From Roseobacter litoralis Och 149 (lineage in GTDB: Bacteria; Pseudomonadota; Alphaproteobacteria; Rhodobacterales; Rhodobacteraceae), in the NCBI RefSeq assembly GCF_000154785.2, contig NC_015730.1, positions 1,922,001-1,986,000 on the forward strand: a stretch of DNA of 64,000 nucleotides, given 5' to 3'. The notes below the pieces were generated by a model that worked only from the letters and a program-made list of their open reading frames with translations, was not told where the DNA came from and searched no databases. Every line of letters begins with the position of its first letter. The first letter of the stretch is position 1. A program made the position numbers and the translations under genes. This document shows, piece by piece, positions 55,231-64,000 of this stretch.

Positions 55231-56235
55231 ATGTCCGATATCTCACGATCATCCCGCAGTGATACAAACACGTCAAAGCCGAAACGGTTTGTGTTTCTTC
55301 TGCTCGATCACTTTACCTTGCTGTGTTTTTCTGCCGCTGTAGAGAGCCTGCGTATTGCCAACCGTATGGCAAATGAGACGCTGTATGAGTGGCGCATTAT
55401 CGGAGAAGGCGGCGACATTGTGCATTGCTCCGCGGGCAGCGGTTTCAAGCTGGATGGCGACCTCGAAGATCTGCAGCGCGACGATATTCTCTTGGTCTGT
55501 GGCGGCATTGATGTGCAGGCAGCGACAACAAAACGGGTGCTGGGCTGGCTGCGACGCGAATCCCGCAAAGGGGTCATGCTGGGGGGGCTGTGTACCGCTG
55601 CCTACACATTGGCAAAGGCAGGTTTGCTGGATGGTAAAAAGGCGACAATCCACTGGGAGAACCAAGACAGTTTTGCCGAGGATTTCGAGGATGTGACGCT
55701 GACGAAATCCGTCTTTGTGGTCGATGGCAACAGGATAACGACAGCGGGGGGAACATCCTCGATTGATTTGATGCTCAAACTCATTGCCGAACAACAGGGT
55801 GAGGATCTTGCCAATCTGGTGGCGGATCAATTGATCTATACGTCGATCCGCACGGATCAGGACACACAGCGCCTGTCGGTTCCAACCCGTATAGGTGTCA
55901 GGCATCCCAAGCTGAGCCTTGTGATCCAGATGATGGAAAGCAACATCGAAGAGCCAATCAGCCCCTCAACCCTTGCGCGCGACGTCGGCATGAGCACGCG
56001 CCAGCTTGAGCGACTTTTTCGGCGATACCTGAACCGCAGCCCCAAGCGGTATTATATGGAATTGCGGTTGCAAAAAGCGCGTAACCTCTTGATGCAAACC
56101 GATATGAGCGTGATCAATGTGGCGCTGGCCTGCGGGTTTGCTTCGCCTTCGCATTTTTCGAAATGCTACCGGGCGCATTATGACACCACTCCTTACCGCG
56201 AGCGCGGGAGTCATGCGTCACGGTTGTCGTTTTAA
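55231..56235 (+). CDS. GlxA-family transcriptional regulator (DJ-1/PfpI + AraC)
   Basis: The ATG at 55231 has GAGG 5 bases upstream and gives 334 residues. The N-terminal half is a glutamine-amidotransferase-like domain ('FVFLLLDHFTLLCFSAAVES', 'GGLCTAAYTLAKAGLLDGKK', with a cysteine at the nucleophile position) and the C-terminal 100 residues are an AraC helix-turn-helix pair ('STLARDVGMSTRQLERLFRR', 'DMSVINVALACGFASPSHFS'). Relatives control glycine betaine, carnitine or arginine catabolism. The ligand here is unknown. Confidence 0.88.
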   Translation: MSDISRSSRSDTNTSKPKRFVFLLLDHFTLLCFSAAVESLRIANRMANETLYEWRIIGEGGDIVHCSAGSGFKLDGDLEDLQRDDILLVCGGIDVQAATTKRVLGWLRRESRKGVMLGGLCTAAYTLAKAGLLDGKKATIHWENQDSFAEDFEDVTLTKSVFVVDGNRITTAGGTSSIDLMLKLIAEQQGEDLANLVADQLIYTSIRTDQDTQRLSVPTRIGVRHPKLSLVIQMMESNIEEPISPSTLARDVGMSTRQLERLFRRYLNRSPKRYYMELRLQKARNLLMQTDMSVINVALACGFASPSHFSKCYRAHYDTTPYRERGSHASRLSF

Positions 56236-56294
56236 CAGCCGCGTGAAACCGGTGCGGATGCATCACATCAATATACCTGCGCAACATATTGATT

Positions 56295-57383
56295 TTAATT
56301 ACTGATCCTATAAATGGCTCGATTCCCGACAGAGATAAACCAGATGCTGCCATCCACAGCTTCGGCAATATCACGCACGCGGGCGGTTGCATCATTCCGG
56401 ATCTGCTGAACTTCACGCGTTTTCTCACCGGATATGGCGAGCCGCGCGATGTAGTCGTCTTTCAGCGAGCCGACAAACATGTCACCGCGCCATTTAGGAA
56501 ACATATCGCCCTGATAGACCAACAGACCCGATGGCGCGATAGACGGGTCCCAGTAAGACGCCGGCTGCTCCATGCCAGCGCGCGCCGTGCCCTCGCCGAT
56601 TTTCCCCCCGGTATAGTGGCGGCCATATGAAATGACGGGCCAGCCGTAATTCGCGCCCTTGCGCACCAGGTTGATTTCGTCGCCACCTCGCGCGCCATGC
56701 TCTGCCGTCCAAAGTCTGCCCTGCGCATCCAGCCCGGCTCCCTGCGGATTGCGGTGCCCGAACGACCAGATTTCAGGCTGCACATCGGGGGTATCCACGA
56801 ATGGGTTGTCGGATGGAACGCTGCCGTCCCGGTTGATCCGGATCACACTGCCTGCGTGGCTGTTTCGATCCTGCGCAGATGGCCTGTCGCCACGATCCCC
56901 AATGGTCAGGTACACGGTTCCGTCCGTACCTTCGACAATGCGCGATCCAAAATGCCGGCCCCCGGAAGACCCCGGCGCCATCACAAAGATATCGCGTAAA
57001 TCCAGCAGTGAGCCACCATCCTGCGACAAGGTTGCCACCGCCAGCGCCGTGCCCGCGCCGCCCTGCTGGCGTTTGCTGTAGCTCAGAAACACGGACCGGC
57101 TGGTTGCGAAGTCGCGCGCCACAGTCACGTCCATCAATCCACCCTGCCCGCGATCAACGACCCGCGGCGCGCCTTGCACCTCGCGCAGCACGCCCGCGTT
57201 CCACAAAAGCACACGCCCGTCCTTTTCGGTAATCAGCAACTGCCCATCCGGCAGATGATCTATCGCCCAAGGCTCATCCAAACCGGTCACGACCGGGGTA
57301 AACACGATATCCGCCCGCGCCATCAGAGCGGACGCTGAGATAGCGAGCATGAACAGCCACGATAGAGTCAGTATTTTGCGCAT
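56295..57383 (-). CDS. PQQ-dependent aldose sugar dehydrogenase-like protein
   Basis: The ATG at 57383 (AGGAAGG upstream) gives 362 residues with a signal peptide ('MRKILTLSWLFMLAISASAL'). It is a six-bladed beta-propeller of the soluble glucose dehydrogenase/Yli I type: 'GLDEPWAIDHLPDGQLLITE', 'RHFGSRIVEGTDGTVYLTIG' with the catalytic-type His/Arg, 'GHRNPQGAGLDAQGRLWTAE', 'HGARGGDEINLVRKGANYGW'. It would oxidise sugars in the periplasm with PQQ. PQQ synthesis genes are not in the window. Confidence 0.85.
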   Translation of the reverse strand: MRKILTLSWLFMLAISASALMARADIVFTPVVTGLDEPWAIDHLPDGQLLITEKDGRVLLWNAGVLREVQGAPRVVDRGQGGLMDVTVARDFATSRSVFLSYSKRQQGGAGTALAVATLSQDGGSLLDLRDIFVMAPGSSGGRHFGSRIVEGTDGTVYLTIGDRGDRPSAQDRNSHAGSVIRINRDGSVPSDNPFVDTPDVQPEIWSFGHRNPQGAGLDAQGRLWTAEHGARGGDEINLVRKGANYGWPVISYGRHYTGGKIGEGTARAGMEQPASYWDPSIAPSGLLVYQGDMFPKWRGDMFVGSLKDDYIARLAISGEKTREVQQIRNDATARVRDIAEAVDGSIWFISVGNRAIYRISN

Positions 57384-57551
57384 GAAATCCTTCCTGTGCC
57401 GGGTCTTAGGGAGGCAGATTTCCACCTGAAAGGGCAGAATTTCCAACCTTTTTCAGAGCAGTCGAGCGATACAGCCAAAACCGCTTTCTTTTCGAAAATA
57501 GGGCGCATAATCTGCAAGGCGAACGCCAAGTTCCAATATGGGAGATTAACA

Positions 57552-58742
57552 ATGAAAAAGATGCTTATGGCCACAACGGCTGCAGCACTGATTGCCACGA
57601 CTTCATTGGCAGATGATACGAATAGTGAAGTAACTCTCGGTGTGTTGTTCGGATTTACCGGTCCGATTGAATCCTTGACCGGCCCAATGGCGGCGGGCGC
57701 TGAGCTTGCGATGACGGAAGCGACAAACAGTGGCAAATTGCTCGACGCGGCGACCGTGACGTCGATCCGCGCCGACACAGGCTGCATCGACAACGGTCTG
57801 AGCACATCCAACGGCGAGCGTATGATTGCTGAAGGCATCAATGGATTGATCGGCGGGGATTGCTCCGGTGTCACCGGCGCGATTTTGCAAAACGTGGCGA
57901 TCCCGAACGGCATGGTAATGATTTCACCCTCTGCCACATCGCCCGGCCTGACCACGGTTGAAGACAACGGCCTGTTTTTCCGCACCGCCCCATCGGACGC
58001 GCGCGAAGGTCAGGTGATGGCCGAAATCCTGCAGGAACGTGGCGTAAAATCCATCGCGCTGACCTACACCAATAATGACTACGGCAAAGGTCTCGCCGAC
58101 GCGATCCAGAGCAACTTTGAAAGCGCGGGTGGCGAAGTCACAATCGTTGCAGCGCATGAAGACGGCAAGGCGGACTACTCCGCTGAAATGGGTGCACTGG
58201 CCTCGGCGGGTGGCGATATCCTCGTGGTTGCGGGATACCTTGACCAAGGCGGCCTCGGCATTATCAACGCGGCACTGGACACAGGCGCATTTGACACTTT
58301 TGGCCTGCCCGGTGGTATGATCGGTGACAGCCTTCCCGCCAATGTCGGCTCAGCGCTGGACGGGTCTTATGGTCAGATTGCCGGGTCCGGCGGTGAAGGG
58401 ATCGAAAAGCTCAAGGAGCTTGCGGGGGACGCATTTGATGCCACTTCGCCCTATACGCCCGAAAGCTATGATGCAGCCGCGCTTTTCATGCTCGCGATGC
58501 AGGCGGCAAATAGCGTTGATCCTGCGGAATACGGCAAACACATTCTGGATGTGGCCAACGCGCCGGGCGAAAAGATCTACCCCGGTGATCTGGCCAAAGC
58601 CTTTGATATTCTGCGCGAAGGCGGCGAGGTCGACTATGTCGGTGCCTCTGCGGTTGAATTGATCGGGCCCGGCGAATCCGCGGGCACCTACCGCATGATT
58701 GAAGTGCAGGATGGCGCAAACGTCACCATCGGCTTTAAGTAA
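57552..58742 (+). CDS. Branched-chain amino-acid type ABC substrate-binding protein
   Basis: The ATG at 57552 (GGAG upstream) gives 396 residues with a signal peptide ('MKKMLMATTAAALIATTSLA'). The type I periplasmic binding pattern is clear: 'VTLGVLFGFTGPIESLTGPM' and 'SIALTYTNNDYGKGLADAIQ'. LivJ-like proteins bind leucine-type amino acids, urea, amides or aromatic acids; the ligand cannot be told. It heads the operon of livG, livF, livH and livM types and is followed by a terminator, so it is probably made in excess of the membrane parts. Confidence 0.88.
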   Translation: MKKMLMATTAAALIATTSLADDTNSEVTLGVLFGFTGPIESLTGPMAAGAELAMTEATNSGKLLDAATVTSIRADTGCIDNGLSTSNGERMIAEGINGLIGGDCSGVTGAILQNVAIPNGMVMISPSATSPGLTTVEDNGLFFRTAPSDAREGQVMAEILQERGVKSIALTYTNNDYGKGLADAIQSNFESAGGEVTIVAAHEDGKADYSAEMGALASAGGDILVVAGYLDQGGLGIINAALDTGAFDTFGLPGGMIGDSLPANVGSALDGSYGQIAGSGGEGIEKLKELAGDAFDATSPYTPESYDAAALFMLAMQAANSVDPAEYGKHILDVANAPGEKIYPGDLAKAFDILREGGEVDYVGASAVELIGPGESAGTYRMIEVQDGANVTIGFK

Positions 58743-58760
58743 AAGCCCGCTTGATACGAA

Positions 58761-58794
58761 AACAGCCCGGTGTCTTTGACGCCGGGCTGTTTTT
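58761..58794 (+). terminator. Intra-operon terminator after the binding protein
   Basis: AACAGCCCGG (58761-58770) pairs with CCGGGCTGTT (58782-58791); an inner GTC/GAC pair extends the stem, and TTT follows. It lies between the binding-protein gene and livG, which would lower expression of the transporter core. Confidence 0.8.
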
Positions 58795-58818
58795 GGGGGC
58801 CGCAAGAAAGCTGGGAAA

Positions 58819-59616
58819 ATGCAAGGCACAGGCATGATCGTCGTCGAAGACCTTCATAAACACTTTGGTGGATTCCGGGCTGTGGATGGGGCGTCGCTGG
58901 AAATTGCGCAGGGATCGATCACGGGGCTGATCGGGCCGAACGGTGCCGGAAAAACAACTCTTTTCAATGTTATCGCGGGCGTTCTTAAACCCACATCAGG
59001 CCGTGTTTTCATGGCAGGCGAAGACATCACGGGCCTGCCACCGCATGATCTGTTTCACAAAGGGTTGCTGCGCACTTTTCAGATTGCGCATGAGTTTTCA
59101 TCCATGTCCTGTCGCGAAAACCTCATGATGGTCCCCGGCGATCAGGCGGGTGAGACGCTTTGGAACACATGGTTTGGCCGCAAACGCATCGCCGATCAGG
59201 AACGCGCGCTGCGCGCCAAGGCAGACGAAGTACTGGAGTTTCTGACCGTGGAACATCTGGCGGATCACAAAGCGGGGCAAATTTCGGGTGGGCAGAAAAA
59301 GCTGTTGGAACTGGGCCGCACGATGATGGTCGATGCGCGGATCGTGTTCCTTGATGAAGTCGGCGCGGGCGTGAACCGGACGCTGTTGAACACCATCGGC
59401 GATGCGATCATCCGTCTCAATCAGGAACGCGGCTATACCTTTGTCGTGATCGAACATGACATGGATTTCATCGGGCGCTTGTGTGACCCGGTCATCTGCA
59501 TGGCCGAGGGGCGCGTGTTGGCAGAGGGTACATTGGACCAGATCAAGGCCAACGAACAGGTGATCGAGGCCTATCTCGGCACCGGGCTGAAAAACAAAGA
59601 GGTTTTAAAACATTGA
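58819..59616 (+). CDS. livG: Liv-type ABC transporter ATP-binding protein (LivG-like)
   Basis: The 265-residue ATPase has Walker A 'IGPNGAGKTTLFNVIAG', 'LLRTFQIAHEFSSMSCRENL' (LivG type), signature 'QISGGQKKLLELGRTMM' and Walker B 'ARIVFLDEVGAG', where the usual DEP is DEV. It drives import with LivF. A second ATG at residue 6 is possible as start. The next gene starts with TTG overlapping its stop. Confidence 0.9.
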   Translation: MQGTGMIVVEDLHKHFGGFRAVDGASLEIAQGSITGLIGPNGAGKTTLFNVIAGVLKPTSGRVFMAGEDITGLPPHDLFHKGLLRTFQIAHEFSSMSCRENLMMVPGDQAGETLWNTWFGRKRIADQERALRAKADEVLEFLTVEHLADHKAGQISGGQKKLLELGRTMMVDARIVFLDEVGAGVNRTLLNTIGDAIIRLNQERGYTFVVIEHDMDFIGRLCDPVICMAEGRVLAEGTLDQIKANEQVIEAYLGTGLKNKEVLKH

Positions 59617-60227
59617 TACAAAACGGTTTCTTTAAATCCGTGGCGCTTGCCCTTTTCTGTGTCGCCGCATCTGCCGCGCATGCACAATCCATTGTCGGGT
59701 CAAGTTCGGTAGAGGGTCGCAGCATAACACTCTTTTCAGACGGGACATGGGCCTTCACCGATCGCCAGCGCTCTGATTGCAAGCCGGTGCTCTCTGACTT
59801 GTCGTTTTGTGGTATCTCCCCCATCTGGACACAGACCCCGCCCCCAAGCGCGGCGATCGACGCGCAATTCATGCGCGCCGACACGGAATTCGTACAATTC
59901 ATCTCAGATCGCGTCGGCACGGCGCAGGGCATAGAAATGGATAGTGCCAAAGCCGTGATCCTAGATGGGGTCGCCGGCATCACGGGCGTGCGCGTGCGTG
60001 ATATTCCGGTTTTAAGCGATGAGCCTGCGGAAGTTGACGGGAAGGACGCCGTCACCATAGCCTTTTCCGTGACTTTCAGGGGGGTGCCTGTTGTTTTTGC
60101 CAATACCATCCTTCTGGAAGAGAGCAGACTGCTGCAAATGCAAAGCTATGTCATCGGTGCGACCGCCTATTCCGACGACCACCGCGCCTTGCACGCGACT
60201 TTTCTGAACCTTGTGGAAATGGACTGA
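59613..60227 (+). CDS. Secreted hypothetical protein within the liv operon
   Basis: The TTG at 59613 overlaps the livG stop (TTGA) with AGAGG 9 bases upstream; no ATG occurs in the first ~85 codons. The 204-residue product has a signal peptide ('FKSVALALFCVAASAAHA') and a short 'SSSVEGRSITLFSDGTWAFT' segment, a beta pattern common to small secreted domains with 'DGTW'. The rest has an alpha/beta mix with two cysteines. Its coupling to livG and livF suggests joint expression with the transporter; the role is unknown. Confidence 0.65.
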   Translation: MIQNGFFKSVALALFCVAASAAHAQSIVGSSSVEGRSITLFSDGTWAFTDRQRSDCKPVLSDLSFCGISPIWTQTPPPSAAIDAQFMRADTEFVQFISDRVGTAQGIEMDSAKAVILDGVAGITGVRVRDIPVLSDEPAEVDGKDAVTIAFSVTFRGVPVVFANTILLEESRLLQMQSYVIGATAYSDDHRALHATFLNLVEMD

Positions 60228-60232
60228 CACCG

Positions 60233-60946
60233 ATGGCCACGCCCTTCCTGATCGGCGAGAACATGACCGGCGGGTACGGCGCAGGGCCGGACATTCTGCA
60301 CGATTGCACGATTGCCGTGGATCGCGGAGAGATCGCCGTGATCGTTGGCCCAAATGGTGCGGGCAAATCAACGGGTATGAAGGCCGTGTTCGGCATGCTG
60401 AACCTGCGGCAGGGGCATGTGCGCCTTGATGGGGAGGATATCACGGCCCTCACCCCGCAGGCACGGGTGACAAAGGGCATGGGATTTGTGCCGCAGACCT
60501 CCAATATCTTTACCTCCATGACGGTCGAGGAAAACCTGGAGATGGGTGCGTTCATTCGCACCGATGACATCCGCCCGACGATGGAACAAATCTATGACCT
60601 CTTCCCGATCCTGCGCGACAAGCGCCACCAGGCGGCGGGGGAGCTTTCGGGCGGGCAACGCCAGCAGGTCGCCGTGGGCCGCGCATTGATGACCCAACCC
60701 AAGGTGTTGATGCTGGACGAGCCAACCGCCGGGGTCAGCCCCATCGTGATGGACGAGCTTTTTGACCGCATCATCGAGGTTGCCCGCACCGGCATCCCCA
60801 TCCTGATGGTGGAACAAAACGCCCGACAAGCCCTTGAGATCGCCGACAAGGGTTATGTGCTGGTGCAGGGGCGGAACGCATATACGGGGACGGGCAAGGA
60901 AATGCTGGCGGACCCTGAAGTCCGCAAATCGTTTTTGGGGGGATGA
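60233..60946 (+). CDS. livF: Liv-type ABC transporter ATP-binding protein (LivF-like)
   Basis: The 237-residue ATPase has Walker A 'VGPNGAGKSTGMKAVFG', 'VPQTSNIFTSMTVEENLEMG' (LivF type), signature 'ELSGGQRQQVAVGRALM' and Walker B 'VLMLDEPTAGVSPI'. It is the second ATPase of the transporter. Its TGA overlaps the next ATG. Confidence 0.92.
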   Translation: MATPFLIGENMTGGYGAGPDILHDCTIAVDRGEIAVIVGPNGAGKSTGMKAVFGMLNLRQGHVRLDGEDITALTPQARVTKGMGFVPQTSNIFTSMTVEENLEMGAFIRTDDIRPTMEQIYDLFPILRDKRHQAAGELSGGQRQQVAVGRALMTQPKVLMLDEPTAGVSPIVMDELFDRIIEVARTGIPILMVEQNARQALEIADKGYVLVQGRNAYTGTGKEMLADPEVRKSFLGG

Positions 60947-61443
60947 GACCAGAGATGGGCATGAGTATATCGATAATACTACGTATCGCGACGGTCATTG
61001 CGATGTTGCTGCCCGCTTCTGTCGCACAAAGTCAAATAGCGGAGTGTATCTTTGCAGAAACTTGCGTCGACAAAACGTGCTCCGGTATCGAACCCGCGGT
61101 ATTGCGATTTAATGCTATGCGATTGACCGACGACGGCGTTTCATTTTTTGTCATCGCCGACCCCGTTTTGATAGATGGGCCAACGATTGACTCCGAACAA
61201 CAACCTAACCTGATTGGGATAGTAATTGATGGTGGCGTCGGCCAACTTTCACTTCTGCCCGATGAAGAAGAGAAATTTCAAATATCTCTTTCGAGCTTTC
61301 ATCCGCCAATACTTTCGCAGGTGCTCCTGATTGAGGAAACTGGTCCATTTGAACCCTCGCCGGCGACTCTTACGGTCCAGAGAAATAGCTCCCAAGGTGT
61401 GCTAAGTACCGTTCACATCGGTATCTGCGATTGGGTTAATTAG
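60943..61443 (+). CDS. Secreted hypothetical protein within the liv operon
   Basis: The ATG at 60943 overlaps the livF stop (ATGA). The 166-residue product has a signal peptide ('ILRIATVIAMLLPASVAQSQ') and a mature domain with four cysteines ('ECIFAETCVDKTCSG' and 'GICDWVN'). The DNA is AT-richer than livF and livH around it, so it may be a later arrival. No family is recognised. The livH start is 3 bases past its stop. Confidence 0.6.
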   Translation: MRPEMGMSISIILRIATVIAMLLPASVAQSQIAECIFAETCVDKTCSGIEPAVLRFNAMRLTDDGVSFFVIADPVLIDGPTIDSEQQPNLIGIVIDGGVGQLSLLPDEEEKFQISLSSFHPPILSQVLLIEETGPFEPSPATLTVQRNSSQGVLSTVHIGICDWVN

Positions 61444-61445
61444 TG

Positions 61446-62456
61446 ATGGACTTCCTAAACGCCCTCATCGCCCTTTTGAACTTCGTCATTGTTCCCGGCA
61501 TGGCCTATGGCGCGCAGCTTGCTCTTGGCGCTCTCGGGGTCACGCTGATCTACGGCATCCTGCGGTTTTCGAATTTTGCGCATGGGGACACGATGGCGTT
61601 TGGGGCCATGGTGACGGTTTTATTCACATGGCTGTTTCAAAGCTGGGGGTTTTCACTGGGGCCGCTGCCGACCGCCCTGCTCGCCCTACCCTTCGGCATC
61701 TTGGCTTGTATGGGCTTGCTGCTGGTCACCGACCGCATGGTCTATCGCTTTTACCGTGAACAAAAGGCCAAGCCGGTGATCCTGGTGATCGTCAGCCTCG
61801 GCGTCACCTTCATCCTTAATGGCATCGTGCGTTTCATCATCGGGCCGGACGATCAGCGCTTCACGGATGGAGAGCGCTTTATCATCTCCGCGCGCACATT
61901 TCGCGAGATGACAGGCCTGCGCGAGGGGCTTGCGATCAAGACGACGCAAGGGATTACCGTGCTCGTCGCCGTCATCTGCGTGATCCTGCTGTTCTGGTTT
62001 CTCAACCGCACGCGCACAGGCAAATCCATGCGCGCCTATTCCGACAACGAAGACCTCGCCTTGCTCTCCGGCATCAACCCCGAACGTGTCGTGATGATTA
62101 CCTGGCTGATCGTCGCGGGCCTCGCCACCATCGCGGGCGTGCTTTACGGGCTGGATAAGTCGTTCAAACCCTTTACCTATTTCCAACTGCTTCTGCCGAT
62201 CTTCGCCTCCGCCATCGTCGGGGGCCTCGGCAATCCGCTTGGGGCGATTGCAGGCGGATTCGTGATCGCCTTTTCCGAAGTAACCGTGACCTACGCGTGG
62301 AAAAAAGTTCTGACGTACCTCATGCCCGAAAACCTTGAACCCAGCGGCCTCGTGCAGCTTTTGTCGACGGATTACAAACTCGCAGTGAGCTTTCTGATCC
62401 TGCTGATCGTGCTGTTGTTCAAGCCGACCGGATTGTTCAAAGGGAAATCAGTATGA
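61446..62456 (+). CDS. livH: Liv-type ABC transporter permease (LivH-like)
   Basis: The 336-residue protein is a multi-helix permease: 'LALGALGVTLIYGILRFSNF', 'AHGDTMAFGAMVTVLFTWLF', 'LRFSNFAHGD' is the LivH landmark, and 'AGLATIAGVLYGLDKSFKPF' and 'ASAIVGGLGNPLGAIAGGFV' lie further on. The ATG at 61446 is used; GTG at 61443 is a possible alternative. Its stop overlaps the livM start (ATGA). Confidence 0.92.
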   Translation: MDFLNALIALLNFVIVPGMAYGAQLALGALGVTLIYGILRFSNFAHGDTMAFGAMVTVLFTWLFQSWGFSLGPLPTALLALPFGILACMGLLLVTDRMVYRFYREQKAKPVILVIVSLGVTFILNGIVRFIIGPDDQRFTDGERFIISARTFREMTGLREGLAIKTTQGITVLVAVICVILLFWFLNRTRTGKSMRAYSDNEDLALLSGINPERVVMITWLIVAGLATIAGVLYGLDKSFKPFTYFQLLLPIFASAIVGGLGNPLGAIAGGFVIAFSEVTVTYAWKKVLTYLMPENLEPSGLVQLLSTDYKLAVSFLILLIVLLFKPTGLFKGKSV

Positions 62457-63769
62457 ACTCGGCGCTGAAAAATACCATGCTATTTGCGATCGTGGGCGCA
62501 ATGATCCTCTACACCGGGTTCACGCAAAGCTGGAATACAGCGCTTGTGATTGTCAACATGGGGCTGATTTCGGCGATCATGGCGCTGGGTGTGAACCTGC
62601 AATGGGGGTTTGCGGGGCTGTTCAACGTCGGCATCATGGGCTTTGTGGCCCTTGGCGGCTTGGCTGCGGTTTTGATCGGAACGCCCGCGACACCCGGCGC
62701 ATGGAGCGCGGGGGGCTGGAATATCCTGAGCGCTTTCGTCTTTGCCCTCGTGATGGTGGTTGTGGTTGTCATTGTGCGCCGGCGTATGGACGCTGGCTGG
62801 CCACGTAAAATCGTCGTGCTGGCGCTGCTGGTCTTTGGTTTTTTCGTCTATCGTGCCTTGTTCGATCCCGGTGTCGATGCGATCGAGTCGATAAACCCGG
62901 CGGCGACAGGCAATATCGGCGGGCTTGGGATAGATCGCGGGCTTTGGGTGACGCTGGCTTGGCCGGTTGGGGGTCTGTTTGCGGCCGCTGCGGCGTGGAT
63001 CATTGGCAAAACCGCGCTGGGTTTGCGCTCGGACTATCTGGCGATTGCCACGCTCGGCATTGCGGAGATCATTATCGCCGTTCTCAAGAACGAGGACTGG
63101 CTCGCACGCGGTGTGAAAAACGTCGTGGGCCTGCCGCGTCCGACGCCCTATGAAATCGATCTGCAAAACGACCCGGCTTTCGTGGAACGCGCCGCAGGCT
63201 TTGGAGTTGATGCGGTCACCGCCTCGACGCTCTATGTCAAGCTGATGTATGCAGGGCTCTTTACGGTTGTGCTGGTGGTCCTGCTGGTTCTGGCGCAGCG
63301 CGCGCTGCACAGTCCGTGGGGCCGGATGATGCGCGCCATTCGCGACAATGAAGTCGCCGCCGAGGCGATGGGCAAGGACGTCACCGCGCGGCATTTGCAA
63401 ATCTTTGTTCTGGGGTCTGCCATTTGCGGCATTGCCGGGGCAATGATGACGACATTGGACGGCCAGCTGACGCCCGGCACCTATCAACCCTTGCGCTTTA
63501 CCTTTCTGGTCTGGGTCATGGTCATCGTGGGCGGGTCCGGCAACAATTTCGGCGCGATCTTGGGCGGCTTTCTGATCTGGTTCCTCTGGGTGCAGGTCGA
63601 GCCGATGGGCTTGTGGCTGATGCAATTGATAACATCTGGCATGGCCGATGGATCAGCACTCAAGGCGCATCTGATCGAATCTGCAGCGCATATGCGGCTC
63701 TTTACCATGGGGATGGTCTTGCTGTTGGTCCTGCGGTTCAGCCCACGCGGTCTCATCCCTGAAAAGTAA
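62453..63769 (+). CDS. livM: Liv-type ABC transporter permease (LivM-like)
   Basis: The 438-residue permease has the LivM features 'MALGVNLQWGFAGLFNVGIM', 'LRSDYLAIATLGIAEIII' and 'WGRMMRAIRDNEVAAEAMGK', and 'RLFTMGMVLLLVLRFSPRGL' at the end. It forms the channel with LivH. It is the last gene of the operon. Confidence 0.92.
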   Translation: MNSALKNTMLFAIVGAMILYTGFTQSWNTALVIVNMGLISAIMALGVNLQWGFAGLFNVGIMGFVALGGLAAVLIGTPATPGAWSAGGWNILSAFVFALVMVVVVVIVRRRMDAGWPRKIVVLALLVFGFFVYRALFDPGVDAIESINPAATGNIGGLGIDRGLWVTLAWPVGGLFAAAAAWIIGKTALGLRSDYLAIATLGIAEIIIAVLKNEDWLARGVKNVVGLPRPTPYEIDLQNDPAFVERAAGFGVDAVTASTLYVKLMYAGLFTVVLVVLLVLAQRALHSPWGRMMRAIRDNEVAAEAMGKDVTARHLQIFVLGSAICGIAGAMMTTLDGQLTPGTYQPLRFTFLVWVMVIVGGSGNNFGAILGGFLIWFLWVQVEPMGLWLMQLITSGMADGSALKAHLIESAAHMRLFTMGMVLLLVLRFSPRGLIPEK

Positions 63770-63779
63770 CAGCGTGAAA

Positions 63780-64000
63780 CTAGCGCCCTTTGAACAGACT
63801 GCCGAGAATACCGCGCACCATCCGACGACCCGTTGTCCCGCTTAACTCCTTGAGCACGGCATTGGTGAGGGCTGAACCAATTGTTTCAGGTTGCTTGCGC
63901 GCGCGGGTGCTGCGCCGCGATGTTGATCGGGCAACCCGCTGACCACTGTAGCGCCGCGCGGCGTTGAATTCGCGCTCTAGCGCCGAGGCCTGTTCCGCCA
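63780..64000 (-). CDS. DUF853 HerA-like ATPase, C-terminal end (cut by window edge)
   Basis: The minus-strand frame ends at 63780 and is open to the window edge. The last residues read 'KQPETIGSALTNAVLKELSG', 'TTGRRMVRGILGSLFKGR', the typical C-terminus of DUF853/YjgR helicase-like ATPases. Only about 73 residues are visible, so the ATPase domain is outside. It converges on livM. Confidence 0.6.
   Translation of the reverse strand, partial: AEQASALEREFNAARRYSGQRVARSTSRRSTRARKQPETIGSALTNAVLKELSGTTGRRMVRGILGSLFKGR

Noticed and set aside
62480..63625. Long minus-strand open frame opposite livM
   Set aside because: His/Gln-rich shadow of a strongly coding permease gene; no domain.

Overview
The window looks like a chromosomal segment of a marine Roseobacter-group alphaproteobacterium (Rhodobacteraceae) carrying an integrated mobile element. 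The assignment rests on several observations: chpT beside a DUF3553 gene, olsBA ornithine-lipid genes, a phoR-pstSCAB-phoU-phoB cluster, a PAS_5-type protein, ribosomal protein L21 with an alanine-rich helix-hairpin-helix tail, and the CcrM/CtrA-type regulator ChpT. No species is claimed.

Positions about 374-26654 form a genomic island between the 3' end of an ABC substrate-binding-protein gene and a tRNA-Ser(CGA) gene. The right end holds a large serine recombinase whose reading frame runs straight through the antisense strand of the tRNA, so its last ~38 residues are encoded by host DNA. The left end holds a decayed tyrosine-integrase fragment. Between them lie a MobC-like protein and relaxase, a five-gene minus-strand operon that includes a VirD4/TraG-type coupling protein, a small resolvase, an orphan DNA methyltransferase and several unknown genes. 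No VirB-type secretion genes are seen, so the element reads as mobilizable rather than self-conjugative.

The cargo is AT-richer than the backbone. Its clearest part is a Gabija-like anti-phage pair (OLD-family ATPase/TOPRIM nuclease plus UvrD-like helicase, 3007-7135), followed by a small protein with a Cys-His-Asp arrangement. A convergent pair at 14275-17285 joins an ankyrin-like protein to an HExxH metallopeptidase and is the best candidate for an undescribed system. Two overlapping secreted or membrane genes (20870-22412) share a 'CSPN...GDV..C' motif, and the nearby non-coding stretches contain long inverted repeats.

From 26900 to 40500 the window is ordinary chromosome: two DUF2059-like secreted proteins; rplU-rpmA; a GNAT-LysE-GNAT operon; obgE-proB-proA; chpT divergent from DUF3553; olsB-olsA; rpsB-tsf; aroQ. 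From 40900 to 53500 come a BKACE-family enzyme, the phosphate regulon with a three-unit PHO box ahead of pstS, and yicC-gmk-gamma carbonic anhydrase-PLP enzyme, all reading leftward. The last 10 kb hold a class II DAHP synthase, a GlxA-family regulator, a PQQ-type sugar dehydrogenase, and a branched-chain amino-acid (Liv-type) ABC transporter operon with two unrelated secreted proteins threaded between its genes. The right edge cuts a DUF853 HerA-like ATPase.
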